Origin: Owenia fusiformis
Lineage: Eukaryota > Annelida > Polychaeta > Sabellida > Oweniidae
NCBI GenBank assembly: GCA_903813345.2
Contig: CAIIXF020000006.1
Coordinates: 33,827,524 to 33,891,523 of the forward strand
DNA: 64,000 nt
Direction: 5' to 3'
In this document: positions 36,601-49,796 of the stretch, one piece after another
Numbering within the stretch: position 1 is the stretch's first letter
Layout of the letters: the number at the start of each line of letters is the position of its first letter
Notes under the pieces: generated by a model
Told to the model about the DNA's origin: nothing
The model's database searches: none
Seen by the model: the letters and a program-made list of their open reading frames with translations, nothing else
Made by a program: the position numbers and the translations under genes

Positions 36601-37371
36601 ATAATAAAATACAATACACAATATATATAGACAGACTGTTTCTGTAGCTTTATATGTCATTTTTGCAAGTTTGATTCATTCAGTATATTTATGCATATTT
36701 TTTGACTCATATATTTTTTCCATCATAATTGATATATAATTCTTCCACTATAAATGAACATGTGTACAATGTTTTGATTAACAAACAAAGTAATATTCAT
36801 GCCCAAAAATTATGGAGATTAGCTATTTTTTAAATCCTGGAGTCTTGTCAGCCTATTTATGTACATGTGGATGTATCCATTTTATAACACCAGAATATAC
36901 ATGTAATTTATCAATCAAACTATAAGTGCTTTTATTCTTTGTATTTATACATGTAGTTTTTATTTCATTTCATGATACTACATATACAGCAGGTAACAAT
37001 CAATTATAGTTTAATTGTATGTCATTTGGTTTAAAAAGTACAATAACTTGAAGTAAAAATTTATTAGATTTTTTACTATTTTTGGAAGGATTATACAGGA
37101 CCCAGTTTAGAGAAACCAGCCTAAACACTTGCATGTACACCTTTTTGGAAACATCTTTACCTTTTTTACAAACCCATTTTGGTAATACTGAGATCTGATT
37201 GGTCAAAGTGTAATGCCAAGCTATTTGTGTAAATTATTAGAAATTAATTGTCATTGCAATTTTATCTATCTCTATTTCAATACTTAAATGTGAAAAGGCA
37301 TTAAGTACTATGTCATTGATTGCTCAACAATTTGTGTTTTCATGGTTTACATCGTGGCAAATATAAAGATT
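36601..37371. other. A-B spacer and 3' flank of gene B
   Basis: No gene is seen. About 37170-37290 is closely similar to about 51860-51980 downstream of gene C, including aatgccaagctatttgtgta. The duplication that produced genes B and C therefore extends at least 300 bp past the stop codon. Confidence 0.55.
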
Positions 37372-37377
37372 TATTAC
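37372..37377 (-). terminator. Polyadenylation signal of P450 gene B
   Basis: AATAAA on the - strand, about 90 bp after gene B's stop codon. Confidence 0.5.
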
Positions 37378-37464
37378 AAAAGAATCAGTATTTACAAGGT
37401 AGAAGAAATGTGATCAGAATGTCTTGCAACATATACACATTCACATGTCTTTTGATTCATTACT

Positions 37465-40400
37465 TTAACGTCTCTGAACCTTCAGGTATATGCCATTCTT
37501 TGCATGCATCTGACCAGTCTTGATAAGCGTTACTGGATCCTGAAAATATTTGGTTAAATCAGGGTTAGTAAATCAGTCTAAAAAGGTGTGATCCTTTAAC
37601 ATGCAGACTTGCAAACTATGTCTTTGACCAAATATGTCAGAATTTGATTTGAAAAATCACACTGCAAATTGGTCATGGCTGATCTACACACATTATTGAG
37701 TTATTTTGTGAATGAAATAAATATACAATACCTCTGTCTTCTCACTGGGTAGAAGCCTTAATTTCTGTATAATTTTGGCGAGACACAATTTCACCTCAAC
37801 CTGGGCCAATCGCATTGCAATGCAAGACCTGGGGCCAAGTCCAAATGGTTGAAAGAAATATGGGTTGCGCTTAGCCTTTTCTTCTGCCGAGAATCTAGAA
37901 TTCAAAACAAGATGTAATTCTAATTGGTATAATTGTGATATTTAAATGCTAAAAGGCAACGTCTAAGTTTCTATCTATGAGTTCATCCCTCGGAAAAGTT
38001 ATCCTACTGAACACGGTATGTTGGTCAAGATTTGATATAGAGAAGTCAACGCCATTCACTCACTCAAGTACTAGCTTTCAGATTTGTGAAGCAAATAACC
38101 TACCTTTCAGGGATGAATTTTTCTGGGTCGGGGTATATATCAGCATCATGGTGTATTCCATACACAGGGATTGTTACTATGGCATCCTTTGGAATTGTTA
38201 TTCCTTCAATCGTAATAGTCTCAGTACATTGGCGCTCCAACCTGACCAATCAATGTCATATTCATGAACATAATTATATATTGGTAATAAAACAATGCTA
38301 CTTGGGATTTATCTACCGTTTATTAATTTAATATTTTTGATATTGTTGCAATTTTACCTGGGTGCAGATGGGAATAATCTTTGACTTTCTTCAATCACAC
38401 TTTCTAAGTAGGTCAACTTTTGTAACATCTCATAAGTTATTTCCTCCTAAAAGAATACATTGATGTAATAAATGTTATTGTAATTGTTCGATATCATTTT
38501 TGGTATGTAATCAGCATTATTTCTACCCCTATATACGTCTGCTGTTTTCATTCCAGACAATGCGTTGCTTTAGGCAATATATTTTGAATCACTAACTAAA
38601 ACAAATATATTAAAGTATTCCAAAATAGTTCAACGTCAGGAAGAAGGAAGAACACCTTTATTTATGGAACGCCTGTCTACAAGGGGCAGTTTTCAAAAGA
38701 ATCAAATAATTTTCAACTGACTTACATGTTAACGATCCCTCTCTGTACGGGGCACTGTCAACTGGGAACAAGGAACTGTGGTTTATGGCAAAGTTTCAAA
38801 ATGCACATGGAAAAGTGATTACACTTTACATTCCATTGTTTTTCAAAGGTGTGAATGGATTGAGTCAATATCTGATTCTTGAAAGCTTGGATTAAAATGA
38901 ATGAGATAAGGATAAGCTAATGTTAACAGGACAGAACATCTCACCCACTGTTTAATTATTACCTCGCAATTATAATCTGTTTTTATTAACTGTCATAACA
39001 CTAATGCTTTCTTTCAACAAACACAGTGACAAAGTTTGACTGCAACTGATGAGATAATCTAGGGATTGACACAATTGGGTTTTTTGGACGTAATAGAAAT
39101 GTATTTGTGTCAACTTGGGCCAAATCTCTTTAATTTTTTAATGATCCAAACTTGAATATTAATGCAATAAAACCTTGCAACATCTTTCTATACATCACAG
39201 CAGTAATTCATCATCAACATATTAACAGAGGCAGAATAAAATGCTCGTAAGAATAAAACATGCATATTCAGCATTTTTTTAGTTGACCAAGAGTATGGAC
39301 TCTTTCTATGTGAAACACCTGTCAAGAAGGAACAGTTTTGTCCAGTGCAGAGAGTGTTCCTTGTTCGAAGGTTTTACTGTATATGCTTAGTATTATTTTA
39401 TCCATAACAAATATTCAAACACTACTAAGAGACACCGAATTGACAATATCAATATGTTTTAGTTGTGACTTCAAGTCTTACCTCACCATCTGTGACTTCC
39501 ATAACCTCTTCATAAACCTTTTCTTGGATGTCCTGGTGAAGAGCCATTTCATAAGCAGCCCAGCTAATCGTAGTAGAGACTGTGTCATATCCAGCAAGGA
39601 TAAATATGATTGCATTTGCCAAAATCACTTCATTTGAGAGTCCTGTAAGTTGTAAGAGACAATGGTAAACCTATTTTGGTTATTCTTCAAAATAATATAG
39701 TCATTCTGTATGAACGAAGGGGTGGTTTCCTTTTGATGTGATTGTGATATTGCTTCCTGGGTGATTTGTGAGGGCATTGGATATTACTTTTGTTTGCGTT
39801 AGTTAATAGTTTGGGATGCTTCAATAGTCTAGACGTGTATTGAGTATTGTTTGCAAAGTATATATTTTAACTAATGCCAGAGATGAATTTGCGTTAATAA
39901 TAAATGTCCCCCAAGAGTATCACCAGCCCAAAAAAACAATATCCAAAAACCTTAAAAGCTAGTTCAAACGAAGTACTTCAAGTACAATCAAAAACATAAG
40001 GAATAAAAAATCAAGATGCAATTTTGCAGCTTACTTTTGTCTTCGTCCTCAACATCCTGAGTCTTCAGCATAATATTCAGGAAATCATTATTTTTCTAAA
40101 AAATAAACAAGTTTGTATACAGCTGAAATATGAGTCAGGAATATAAAAAGGGGTTTTCATCATGATTATTAAATGCCATGCTTTATTAATTTCATGTTTG
40201 TACAATACTTACGTTTGAATCAGCCTTTTTATTTGCTATGGCTTGGGTCATTATGTTCTTAAAGAACGCATCAGATTCGGCTGAAATTGCTCCCATTTTA
40301 GATTTCACAACCAATGGGCCCAACACAGGTGTCACTATTGCAACTTAAATTTAATCAATTATACCAGTATAGAAGACAGTTTGCACGTTTTAAAGGAAAA

Positions 40401-43400
40401 ATCGGCTACGAACTTAGCGAGGTATGAGGAAAATTCTTTCAAATGAATTGAAACAGTGTACATATACTCTAAGAGCGAGGAGGAAAATTCTTAATAAATG
40501 GAGTATAGTTGGTTTGGCAGCATTTTCAGTTAGAGGGAAGTCTTGGATGAAAATTCTACCTAGGTGATAGCTTCACAGAGTGGTACATAATTCTTTTTTT
40601 TCAGGGGTTAGCCCCCCACCCCCCCCAAAACACCCCACCCCCGGAAAATAATTTTTTCAATCTCAATAATTTTAGATATCTTGATGTTTGTAAGTTACAT
40701 ACATAGACATTATATATATGAATCATTTGCAAAATAAATAATGCCAATCACTCCTACAGAACTTGGAAAATACTACAAAGTATGTACCCCAGGGGGCAAA
40801 TTCGTGACCCATTTTCTTACTATTTAGAGCCTCACTTTTCAATCAGACACTGGAAGACATTGAAAAATTTCATGTGAAGTGCCCAGTAGCAGGGCTATAA
40901 GCCCTGAAAGGTTCAAACTAATTGAATTAGTAGGAGCCGAGAAAAAAATTGTTGATTTTTTGAAAAATTTGACATTTTTGAGAGGGTTGATTTTATGTAT
41001 GACTATAGTTGATGCCTATGGTTTCCAGATCTACCCCTCTTTGATGATAAATATGGTTTTGAAGTATGGAACTAAGATGTAAAAATAATTAAAATGGGTT
41101 TTAAGGAAGTTTCATGTTTTAAACAAGTTCAAAATTCCAAGAATTGTACAATATCAGGTCTGAATTTACAAATTTTAGGCAAGACCTTGGATGAGCCTTA
41201 GATTTTTTACATCTGTCCCCCTTTGATGATATTTATGGTTTTGTAGTATGGAACTGAGATGTACAAAATAATTTAGATGGGTTTTAAGAAGGTTTAAGAA
41301 TTTTACAAGTTCAAAATTTGAAGAATTGTACAATATCAGGTCTGAATTTACGAATTTCAGGCAAGACCTTGGATGAGCCTTATATTATTTTTACATTTCT
41401 CCCTCTTTGATGATATGTATGGTTTTGTAGTGTGAAACTAATTAGTAAAAAATAATTAAGATGGATTTGAAGAAAGTTTAAGGATTTTAAATGAGTCCAA
41501 AATTTGAAGAATTGTACAATATCAGGTCTGAATTTATGAATTTCAGGTATGACCTTGGATGACCCTTATATCTTTTAAATCCTTCCCTCTTTGATGGTAT
41601 TTATGGTTTTTATAGTGTGGAACTAAGATGTAAAATATAATTTAGATGAATTCTAAGAAGGTTTAAGGATTTTTAACAAGTTCAAAATTTGAAGAATTGT
41701 ACAATATCAGGTCTGAATTTACGAATTTCAGGTAAGACCTTGGATGGCTCTTATGTTTTTACATCTGTCACTCTTTGATGATATGTATTGTTTTGTAGTG
41801 TGGAACTAAGATGTAAAAAATGGTTTAGATGGTTTTGAAGAGTGTTTAGGGATTCCAATGAGTCCAAAATTTGAAGAATTGTACAATATCAGGTCTGAAT
41901 TCTCGAATTACAGGTATGACCTTGGACGACTCTTTTGTTTTTTACATCTGTTCCTCTTTGATGATATTTATGGTTTTATAGTGTGAAACTAAGATGTAAA
42001 ATATAATTTAGATGAATTTTAAGAGATTTAAGGATTTTAACAACTTCCAAATTTGAAGAATTGTACAATATCAGGTCTGAATTTGCAAATTTTAGGTAAG
42101 ACCTTGGATGGCTCTTATGTTTTACATCTGTCACTCTTTGATGATATGTATTGTTTTGTAATGTGGAACTAAGATGGTTAAAATGATTAAGATGGTTTTG
42201 AAGAGTGTTAAGGGATTTTAATCAGTCCAAAATTTAAAAAAATTATACAATATCAGGTCTGAATTTTCGAATTATAGGCATGACCTTGGACGACTCTTTT
42301 ATTTTTTACATCTGTCCCTCTTTAATGACAGTTATAGTTTTATGGTATGGAACTAAGATGTAAAATATAGTTTAGATGAATTTTAAGAAGGTTTAAGGAT
42401 TCTAACAAGTTCAAAATTTGAAGAATTGTACAATATCAGGTCTGAATTTGCAAATTTTAGGTAAGACCTTGGATGAGCCTTATATATTTTTTTACACCTA
42501 TCACTCTTTGATGATATGTATGGTTTTGTAGTGTGGAACTAAGATGTAGAAAATAATTTAGATGCATTTAAAGAAGGTTTAAGGGTTTTAATTTGAAGAA
42601 TTGTTCAATATCAGGTCTGCAATAAATGAATTTCAGGTATAACCTTGTTTAGCCCATATAATTTTAACACCTATCCCCTTTCCATGATTTGGTTTAGTTG
42701 TGTGGAAATATGTATAATTTACATCGATTTTAAAGAAACTTAACATTTTAAACAAGTTCAAAATCTTGGCGTATTGTATAATATCAGATCTGAAATTAAA
42801 GAATTTCAAGTATAATCTTGGTTAGCCCATATGATTTTAACACCTATCCCCTTTTCATGATATATTTGGTTTAGTTGTGTGGAAATATGTATAACATAAT
42901 TTACATCGATCTTAAAGAAGCTTAAAATTTTAAACAAGTTCAAAATCTTAGCGTATTGTACAATATCAGATCTGAAATTAATGAATTTAAAGTATAACCT
43001 TGCTTCGCCCTTATATTTTTAACATCTATCCTTTTTTGATGATATATATGATTTTGTAATGTGGAGCTAATATATAAAACATAATCAAGAGGGGTGCTTA
43101 AGAAGTTTAAGGTTTTAAATAAGTTCAATTTTTCACAAATTGTACAATATCAGAGCTGATATTAATGAATTTTAGGTATTATGTTTTTTACATCTATCCC
43201 TTTTTGATGTAATATATGCTTTAGTAGTGTCGAACTAAGATGTAAAACAAAATTTAGGCAGGTTTAAAGAAGTTTAAGGTTTTAAACAAGTTCAAATTTT
43301 GACGAATTGTACAATATCAGAGCTGATATTAATGAATATTGGGTATTTAGGTGAGCCTCATGTTTTTTACATCTATCCCTTTTTAGGTATAACTGTGAAT

Positions 43401-46400
43401 GGCCCTTATTCTTTTTTTACATATATCTCTCTATGATAACATATATGGTTTTGTAGTATGAAACTAAGATGTAAAACATAATTTAGATGGGTTTTAAGGA
43501 GGTTTAAGGTTTTAAACCTGTTCAAAACTTGACAAATTGTACAATATCATATCTTCTGACATTAACGAATTTCAGGTATGTATCTCTCTATGATGATATA
43601 TATGGTTTAGTAGTATGGAACTTAGATGTAAACATAATTCAAATGGGCTTTAAGGAAGTTTAAAGGCAGAATCAGATCTATGGGTGTGACAAAATTACAA
43701 GCAACATGTACAGTTCATGTACCAATCTATTCCTTACAATCTCAAATACAATATCTCCAAAAAGATTCACGATGTGTTAAGTTTAAAAGCAGAATCAGAT
43801 CTATGGGTGTGACAAAATTACAAGCAACATGTACAATTCATGTACTAATCTATTCCTTACAATCTCAAATACAATATCTCCAAAAGATTCACAATGTGTT
43901 AAAAATTGATGAAGTAATAATGGATTCAAAAAGCAAAAATGGGTGAAAAATGTTTAAATTCTCCCAAAATAATAAGAATGGTAACCATTCTTATGGAAAA
44001 AATACATTATTGTAGAAATCTTTGGTTTTCCTGAAATAAAGGATGCACTTTGGGGATTATAAGCAAATAGACATGAAAAGGAATGACATAAGCCAGAAAT
44101 ATTCAAAAAGGTCCATGTGCAGTATGGCAAGTGATTTTAGACGGTGATAAATTTCACCATGAGTACTTTCTGTGCATAAATACAGTGGTTTTTATTAAAA
44201 AAATGTTTTCTTTCAAGTGAAGTCCCCATGAAAAATTATAAATTGGGACCCCATGTCAACAATTTTTTCTAAATGTTTAGAGCCAACCAAGGTTATACTT
44301 GAAATGTAGTGTTAATTGCTGAATTAATATTGTACAATGCGCCAAGATTTTGAACATGTGAAAATCCTTAAACCTTCTTAAAATCCATCTTAATTGTTTT
44401 TTACATCTTTTTTACATCTTAGTTCTACACTACAAAACCATACATATCTTCAAAGAGGGACAAATGTAAACAATATATGGCTCATCAAAGGTCTTACCTG
44501 AAATTCGTAAATTCAGACCGGATATTATACAATTTTTCAAATTTTGAACATGTGAAAATCCTTAAACCTTCTTAAAATCCATCTTAATTGTTTTTTTACA
44601 TCTTAGTTCCACACTACAATACCATACATATCTTCAAAGAGGAACAAATGTAAACAATATATGGCTCACCAAAGGTCTTACCTGAAATTCGTAAATTCAG
44701 ACCGGATATTATACAATTTTTCAAATTTTGAACTTGTTAAAATCCTTAAAGTCCTTAAACGTTCTTAAAATTCATCTAAATTATATTTTACATTTTAGTT
44801 CGTTACTATAAAAGCATAAATATCATTAAAGAGGGACAGATATAAAAAACATAAGGGTCATCCAAGGTCATACCTTAAATTCGTAAATTCAGACCTGATA
44901 TTGTACAATTCTTCAAATTTTGGACTCATTAAATTCCTTAAACCTTCTTCAACACCATCTAGGTTATTTCTTACATATTAGTTTCACACTACAAAACCAT
45001 AAATATCATCAAAGAGGGACAGATGTGAAAAATATATGGCTCACCAAAGGTCTTACCTAAAATTCGTAAATTCAGACCTGATATTGTACAATTCTTCAAA
45101 TTTTGAACTTGTTAAAATCCTTAAACCTTCTTAAAAACCATCTAAATTATTTTGTACATTTTAGTTCCACACTACAAAGCCATAAATATCATCAAAGGGG
45201 GACGGATGTAAAAAATCTAAGGCTCATCCAAGGTCTTACCTAAAATTTGTAAACTCAGACCTGATATTGTACAATTCTTTGAATTTTGAACTTGTTTATA
45301 CATTAACCTTCCTTAAAACCCATTTTAATTATTTTTTACATCTTAGTTCCATACTTCAAAACCATATTTATCATCAAAGAGGGATAGATCTGGAAACCAT
45401 AGGCATCAGCTATAGTCATACACAAAATCACCCCTTTCAAAAATGTCAAATTTTTCAAAAAATCAACAATTTTTTTCTCGGCTCCTACTAATTCAATTAG
45501 TTTGAACCTTTCAGGGCTTATAGCCCTGCTACTGGGCACTTCACATGAAATTTTTCAATGTCTTCCAGTGTCTGATTGAAAAGTGAGGCTCTAAATAGTA
45601 AGAAAATGGGTCACGAATTTGCCCCCTGGGGTACATACTTTGTAGTATTTTCCAATTCTGTAGGAGTGATTGGCATTATTTATTTTGCAAATGATTCATA
45701 TATATAATGTCTATGTATGTAACTTAAAAACATCAAGATATCTAAAATGATTGAAGATGAAAAAATTATTTTCCGGGGTGGGGTGTTTTTGGGGGGTGGG
45801 GGGCTAAACCCTGAAAAAAAAGAATTATGTACCACTCTGTGAAGCTATCACCTAGGTAGAATTTTCATCCAAGACTTCCCTCTAACTGAAAATGCTGCCA
45901 AACCAACTATACTCCATTTATTAAGAATTTTCCTCCTCGCTCTTAGAGTAATATGTATTTTTACAAAATGAAATGGTAGAAATGAAGCTGTAATACAAAT
46001 GTCAGTCTGAGCAAGAATATTGTCCCATACAAAGAGAAAATCTGGATTTGAGAACTCAATTGTGTTATGAAAATGGTATTCTTACTTAGACCTGCCATAA
46101 GTCTGGCAAAATTAAGTTGAAAAAAATCAGCAGTCTGAGCAACAAATTCAGACTTTGGATTATTCTGAACTTGTGCGTCTATCCCAAATCCAACAGCTGC
46201 CACCATATCCAACGTACATTTTCCCACCAAACTGGAGAAAATGAGATCGAATGAGTATGATAAAATATTTAAAAATGACAAAAAGGAATCAGCAAGGAAA
46301 ATGTAAACAAATATAAGTTGATATTATTAGGAGTGGTATTTGATCAGCATTAGTCAATTACAAATAGCCTAATTAAAAAACCTCCAAATTACTCTTTGAA

Positions 46401-48160
46401 TTCGAACATCTCATCAGCGTCCGCTCTTTCTCCCATCTTTTCAGAGAGAATGTTGGTATACATGTTCAAACCTTCCATCATCTGTTAATGTATAAAAATA
46501 ATGCTTCATAACATACAAGGATTCAACTGACAACATCCCTAAAAATATATAATAATTATGTTTTAGGTTGATGTTATCAAAGAATGTATATATGAATTTT
46601 TACCCTTTTAATCTTTCCACTAGTGAAAGTCTGGCTCATAACATTTCTTGTCCTTTTCCACTCGTCATCAACCAAATGCGTTAACATTTTTTCAACAGAT
46701 TTTCCAAACACTGGGGCCATTTGCTGAAAAGAGATTATTGAGACACTAAACACATATACATTGCTTGTATATTTCCGGAATTCCATGCCGACTTGCATTT
46801 ATAGTAAAACATTCTTATATTGTTAAATTTTATAGTGTCTTTTAATTGGTCAGAAAGTGACATACATATGGTGTTAATAAAGTCTCAACAATGCATTACA
46901 ATAGAAAGTCTGTGTAACGTGTGAAAGAGGCTTTATGAAAACCATGCAATGTGGAATGTCTATTACAGTATATGCGGATACTTACTCTTCTATTTTGGAA
47001 ACGTGAGAATTCTTTGACCAAAACAGTTTTAAGTAGATCTCCATCAGCAATAACTAAATTAGGAGTGCTCCCATCAAATAAGCTGCAAATATAGTGTTGG
47101 ATAGATCACCCGTGTCATCAGTGTGAACAACTGTTTGAAGCCATGATGAATGTGAGGACAAAGCCCAGAAAAATTGTATTGTATTGATACACCGCTATTT
47201 AAAACAACATTTTTTGTATATTCCTTAGGCACTAAGTAAGTAAAATAGCGCATAAACCATTTAATTGTTGAGATCTTGAAAGTTGCAAAACCATGTTGAG
47301 TTTTTGAAAATTCAGGGTGTTCTCGCTGCTATTAGGGTTATCTCACATTATTAGTTATTACAGTTTAATATCAGTAAAATGTTTAAAGATTATCATTATA
47401 CATCACTAACTAATAGCAGTCAGAATCTCTTCTTAGCTTGCACAAATGTTGATGTTTTCCATTTTGGTGACTTACCCATATACTTTGTCTTTCTTATAGC
47501 GTTCATACAACGTCACATCTCCCTCTATTACACCCTGGAAAATATATAATTGTTGTATTGCAGGTTCAAGCATAAACGATTAAAATGGGAAGATCAAAAA
47601 TTGTCAGAAGCACGATTAAAAAGTTCTAAGTTGGTAATAAAGGAACAAGTATTATCACAATAACAAAATTGCAGGGCATTTCATTCATATTGCAGGTAAA
47701 AAAACAATACTCTAAAATCAAAAATAGTTGCGGATGCTCCATCTGCAAAACTGCTAAATAGCGTTACCTTAGATATTGCCAGCCAAATTGTGCCAATTAT
47801 CGGAAATGGAGTAGGTCCTTTAATACCTTGCGCTGACCAATAGCCAAAGTTCCATGTAAGGTATCTTAAACAAACATTTATACACTACATTATATAGCAT
47901 TTTAAAAAGAAAAGGTTGCGGTGATTAGACAAAAGCAACAAAATGTTGACATTCCACATCTTGGTAATATAATGTATTAAGTTATTTCTAAATAAGGATT
48001 GAGCCCGGGGATTGAGGCTCCATTTGTTATGTCACCCTGTAGTGTTGTAATTATATCAAACCAAATAATATTAATGATTAACTTACATGTAGAGCGCGAT
48101 TAATACACCTACTATGATCAATAGTGTATCTGAAACCTCTACTAGCCCAAGGATATTCAT
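37465..48160 (-). CDS. Cytochrome P450, CYP3 clan, gene B (complete, 499 aa, 14 exons)
   Basis: Exons 1-14: 48160-48087, 47864-47768, 47534-47476, 47082-46986, 46723-46604, 46481-46393, 46231-46086, 40343-40213, 40095-40035, 39642-39482, 38446-38358, 38241-38104, 37894-37732, 37539-37465. They total 1500 nt, and all exon lengths except the last equal those of gene A. Features: N-terminal anchor [22 protein letters not shown] hinge, I-helix AGYDT (the normal Thr), ESQR as ExxR, haem loop [14 protein letters not shown] with Cys445, and C-terminus LKVQRR. It is a CYP3A-like microsomal monooxygenase with unknown substrate. Intron 7 is 5.7 kb owing to a foldback element. A mariner-like element starts 65 bp upstream of the ATG. 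It is the close duplicate of gene C. Confidence 0.95.
40466..45953. mobile_element. Large foldback element in gene B intron 7
   Basis: The first about 600 bp (tactctaagagcgaggagga onwards) recur as a near-identical reverse complement at the right end (about 45350-45953). Inside, both arms contain tandem copies of a unit of about 183 bp marked by gaattgtacaatatcaggtc (left arm at 41141, 41323, 41509, 41694, 41876, 42058 and onward; inverted in the right arm at about 44330-45290). The left arm has about 13 units and the right about 6. The centre (43650-44230) is a different, non-inverted sequence. No transposase is seen. The architecture resembles Drosophila Foldback/Galileo elements; no clear target duplication was found. 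Confidence 0.85.
43655..44120 (+). repeat. Dispersed repeat in the loop of the foldback element
   Basis: It starts with ggcagaatcagatctatggg and contains a tandem duplication of about 120 bp (first copy about 43661, second about 43787). The same sequence, diverged, lies at 57885-58220 in gene C intron 6, in the same orientation. Small frames here (88 aa) have no recognisable similarity. Confidence 0.7.
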
Positions 48161-48225
48161 CTAATTGGCTCTGGAGATGTGAGACACGAGCAACGATAAC
48201 CAACTGCAAAGAGAATTATGTTCTA

Positions 48226-49420
48226 CTCGGGGTGATCAATAAGTAATGGACGCATTTTTACACGAACACTTTTTATAGACCAATCTTTTTGTTTTTTTTA
48301 CCAGTGATACATCATTTAATTATCTATCAAATCTGAAAATTTGAAAACAAAACATGTAATACATGTTGATATATCTTTATTTCCGTGAAGGGGGTACAGG
48401 TACCCTGGGACCGACATTTACGTCACATATTCTGAAGTTTATTTTTAGTGAATTTTGCATATTTCAGTTTGAACTTTTGATTTTTTGGATTTGAACTTTT
48501 TGATATGCCACAAGTGTTGTGTTGTTTGAAATATTATGCTGCCTGGTAACATATAAAAGGTAATGTTAATGGTCATGCAGGGTTTGGATTTCACTAAAGC
48601 ATTGTGGCAGAAGGGGTTGCTGAGAGAAGGGAACACCCTACTCCATATGAACAATGCACCTGCCCACAGATCTCAAAATGTTCAGGATACAATATCCCTG
48701 GACCTGAACATGAAGTCCTTGGTCCATGCACACTTAAGTCCAGATCTGGCCGATTACAATACTCTTAAATCGTGACACTGTTGAATTATTTCTTTCGAGA
48801 GGACGTAGGTTTAATGACACTGATGAAATAAAACAAGCTGTGCAACTGCAGCTTGCTACCATGTCAGAGAATGGATTCGGCTTTGTCTTTCAATCTTGGA
48901 TTAGAGGTTGGGAAAGTAGGTTTAGCACTTATAACATATGTAGAGGGTCCTGTGGAATGAACCTGGTGACGTAATTGTCGGTCCCGGTGTGAAAGAAATG
49001 ATGGTCCCCCAGGGATAATGGTCCCCTTTCTTAACGGCCCTTACTGGCCCTGATTGCGTATAAGATAATGAGGGAAAGAGTTGTATTTAGGTCACCATAT
49101 AAATCAATGGAGAGTAGGACCATAATTTGATAGGACCTCCTACCCTTTTACACCGGCACCATTTGCATTCGTTCGACTTCACTTCTTAAAAGAGAGCTTC
49201 GTCTATACCTAGACTCTTCTTGCAGGGTACGGTCTCGGGGTACCTATACCTCCTTTCCAAAAATAAAGATATATCAAAATAACATGTTTTGTTTTCAAAG
49301 AGCTGATATGATCATGCGCTTTCAATAATCTATTGAATGCCCATGATATGATGCATTAAAGAGATTGGTCTATAAAAAGCATCCGTATAAAAAGCGTCTA
49401 TTATTTTTTGATCACCCCTC
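48226..49420 (+). mobile_element. Mariner-like transposon, decayed, upstream of gene B
   Basis: Terminal inverted repeats of about 60 bp (ggggtgatcaataagtaatg at the left; the right end is its imperfect reverse complement) are flanked by TA at 48224-48225 and 49421-49422. On the + strand at about 48560-48990 a transposase remnant contains NNAPAHRS, LSPDLADYN and, in a shifted frame, RGRRFNDTDEIKQAVQ. These correspond to the second and third catalytic Asp regions of mariner transposases. Frameshifts make it inactive. It ends 65 bp from gene B's start codon and probably replaced or displaced its proximal promoter. Confidence 0.85.
49141..49229. mobile_element. Short MITE-like segment related to 521-898
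   Basis: It begins taccct and ends agggta, like the MITE at 521-898. Its interior (ttgcattcgttcgacttcac, then ttcttaaaagagagctt) matches the reverse complement of that element's end. No clear target duplication is seen. It is nested in the mariner-like element. Confidence 0.4.
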
Positions 49421-49796
49421 TATTTCTAATATCAAATTTTGGTGTCTTATTTTGGTAATAGCCTTTCACAAAATCAGGCTGATTCAATCTAGAAGATTAG
49501 AAAAGGATTAGATAGATAGGATTGATATATAGAACGTAGATATTCAAACTTACATGTTTGCAGGCAAGTTGTGATGTAGTTATGCGATTTGTAGCAGTAC
49601 TATGATAAGTTACAAGTAGATAAATATATTTTGTATGAAGCTAGATATCCATATTAACCTTTAGACTTACCGTTCACTCAAAAGGCTTCATTCAATTCAG
49701 CTTTAACCACTTGTATTTGACAATGCTTATAAATTAGTTCTAATGTGCCTCTAATAGTTGTACATGCAATACAGACTGATATTTCAACACATTTAC

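Noticed and set aside
40879-45539. Identical 67-codon frames at 40879-41082 (+) and 45336-45539 (-)
   Set aside because: They are the same sequence in the two arms of the foldback element; identity of the arms, not selection, explains them.
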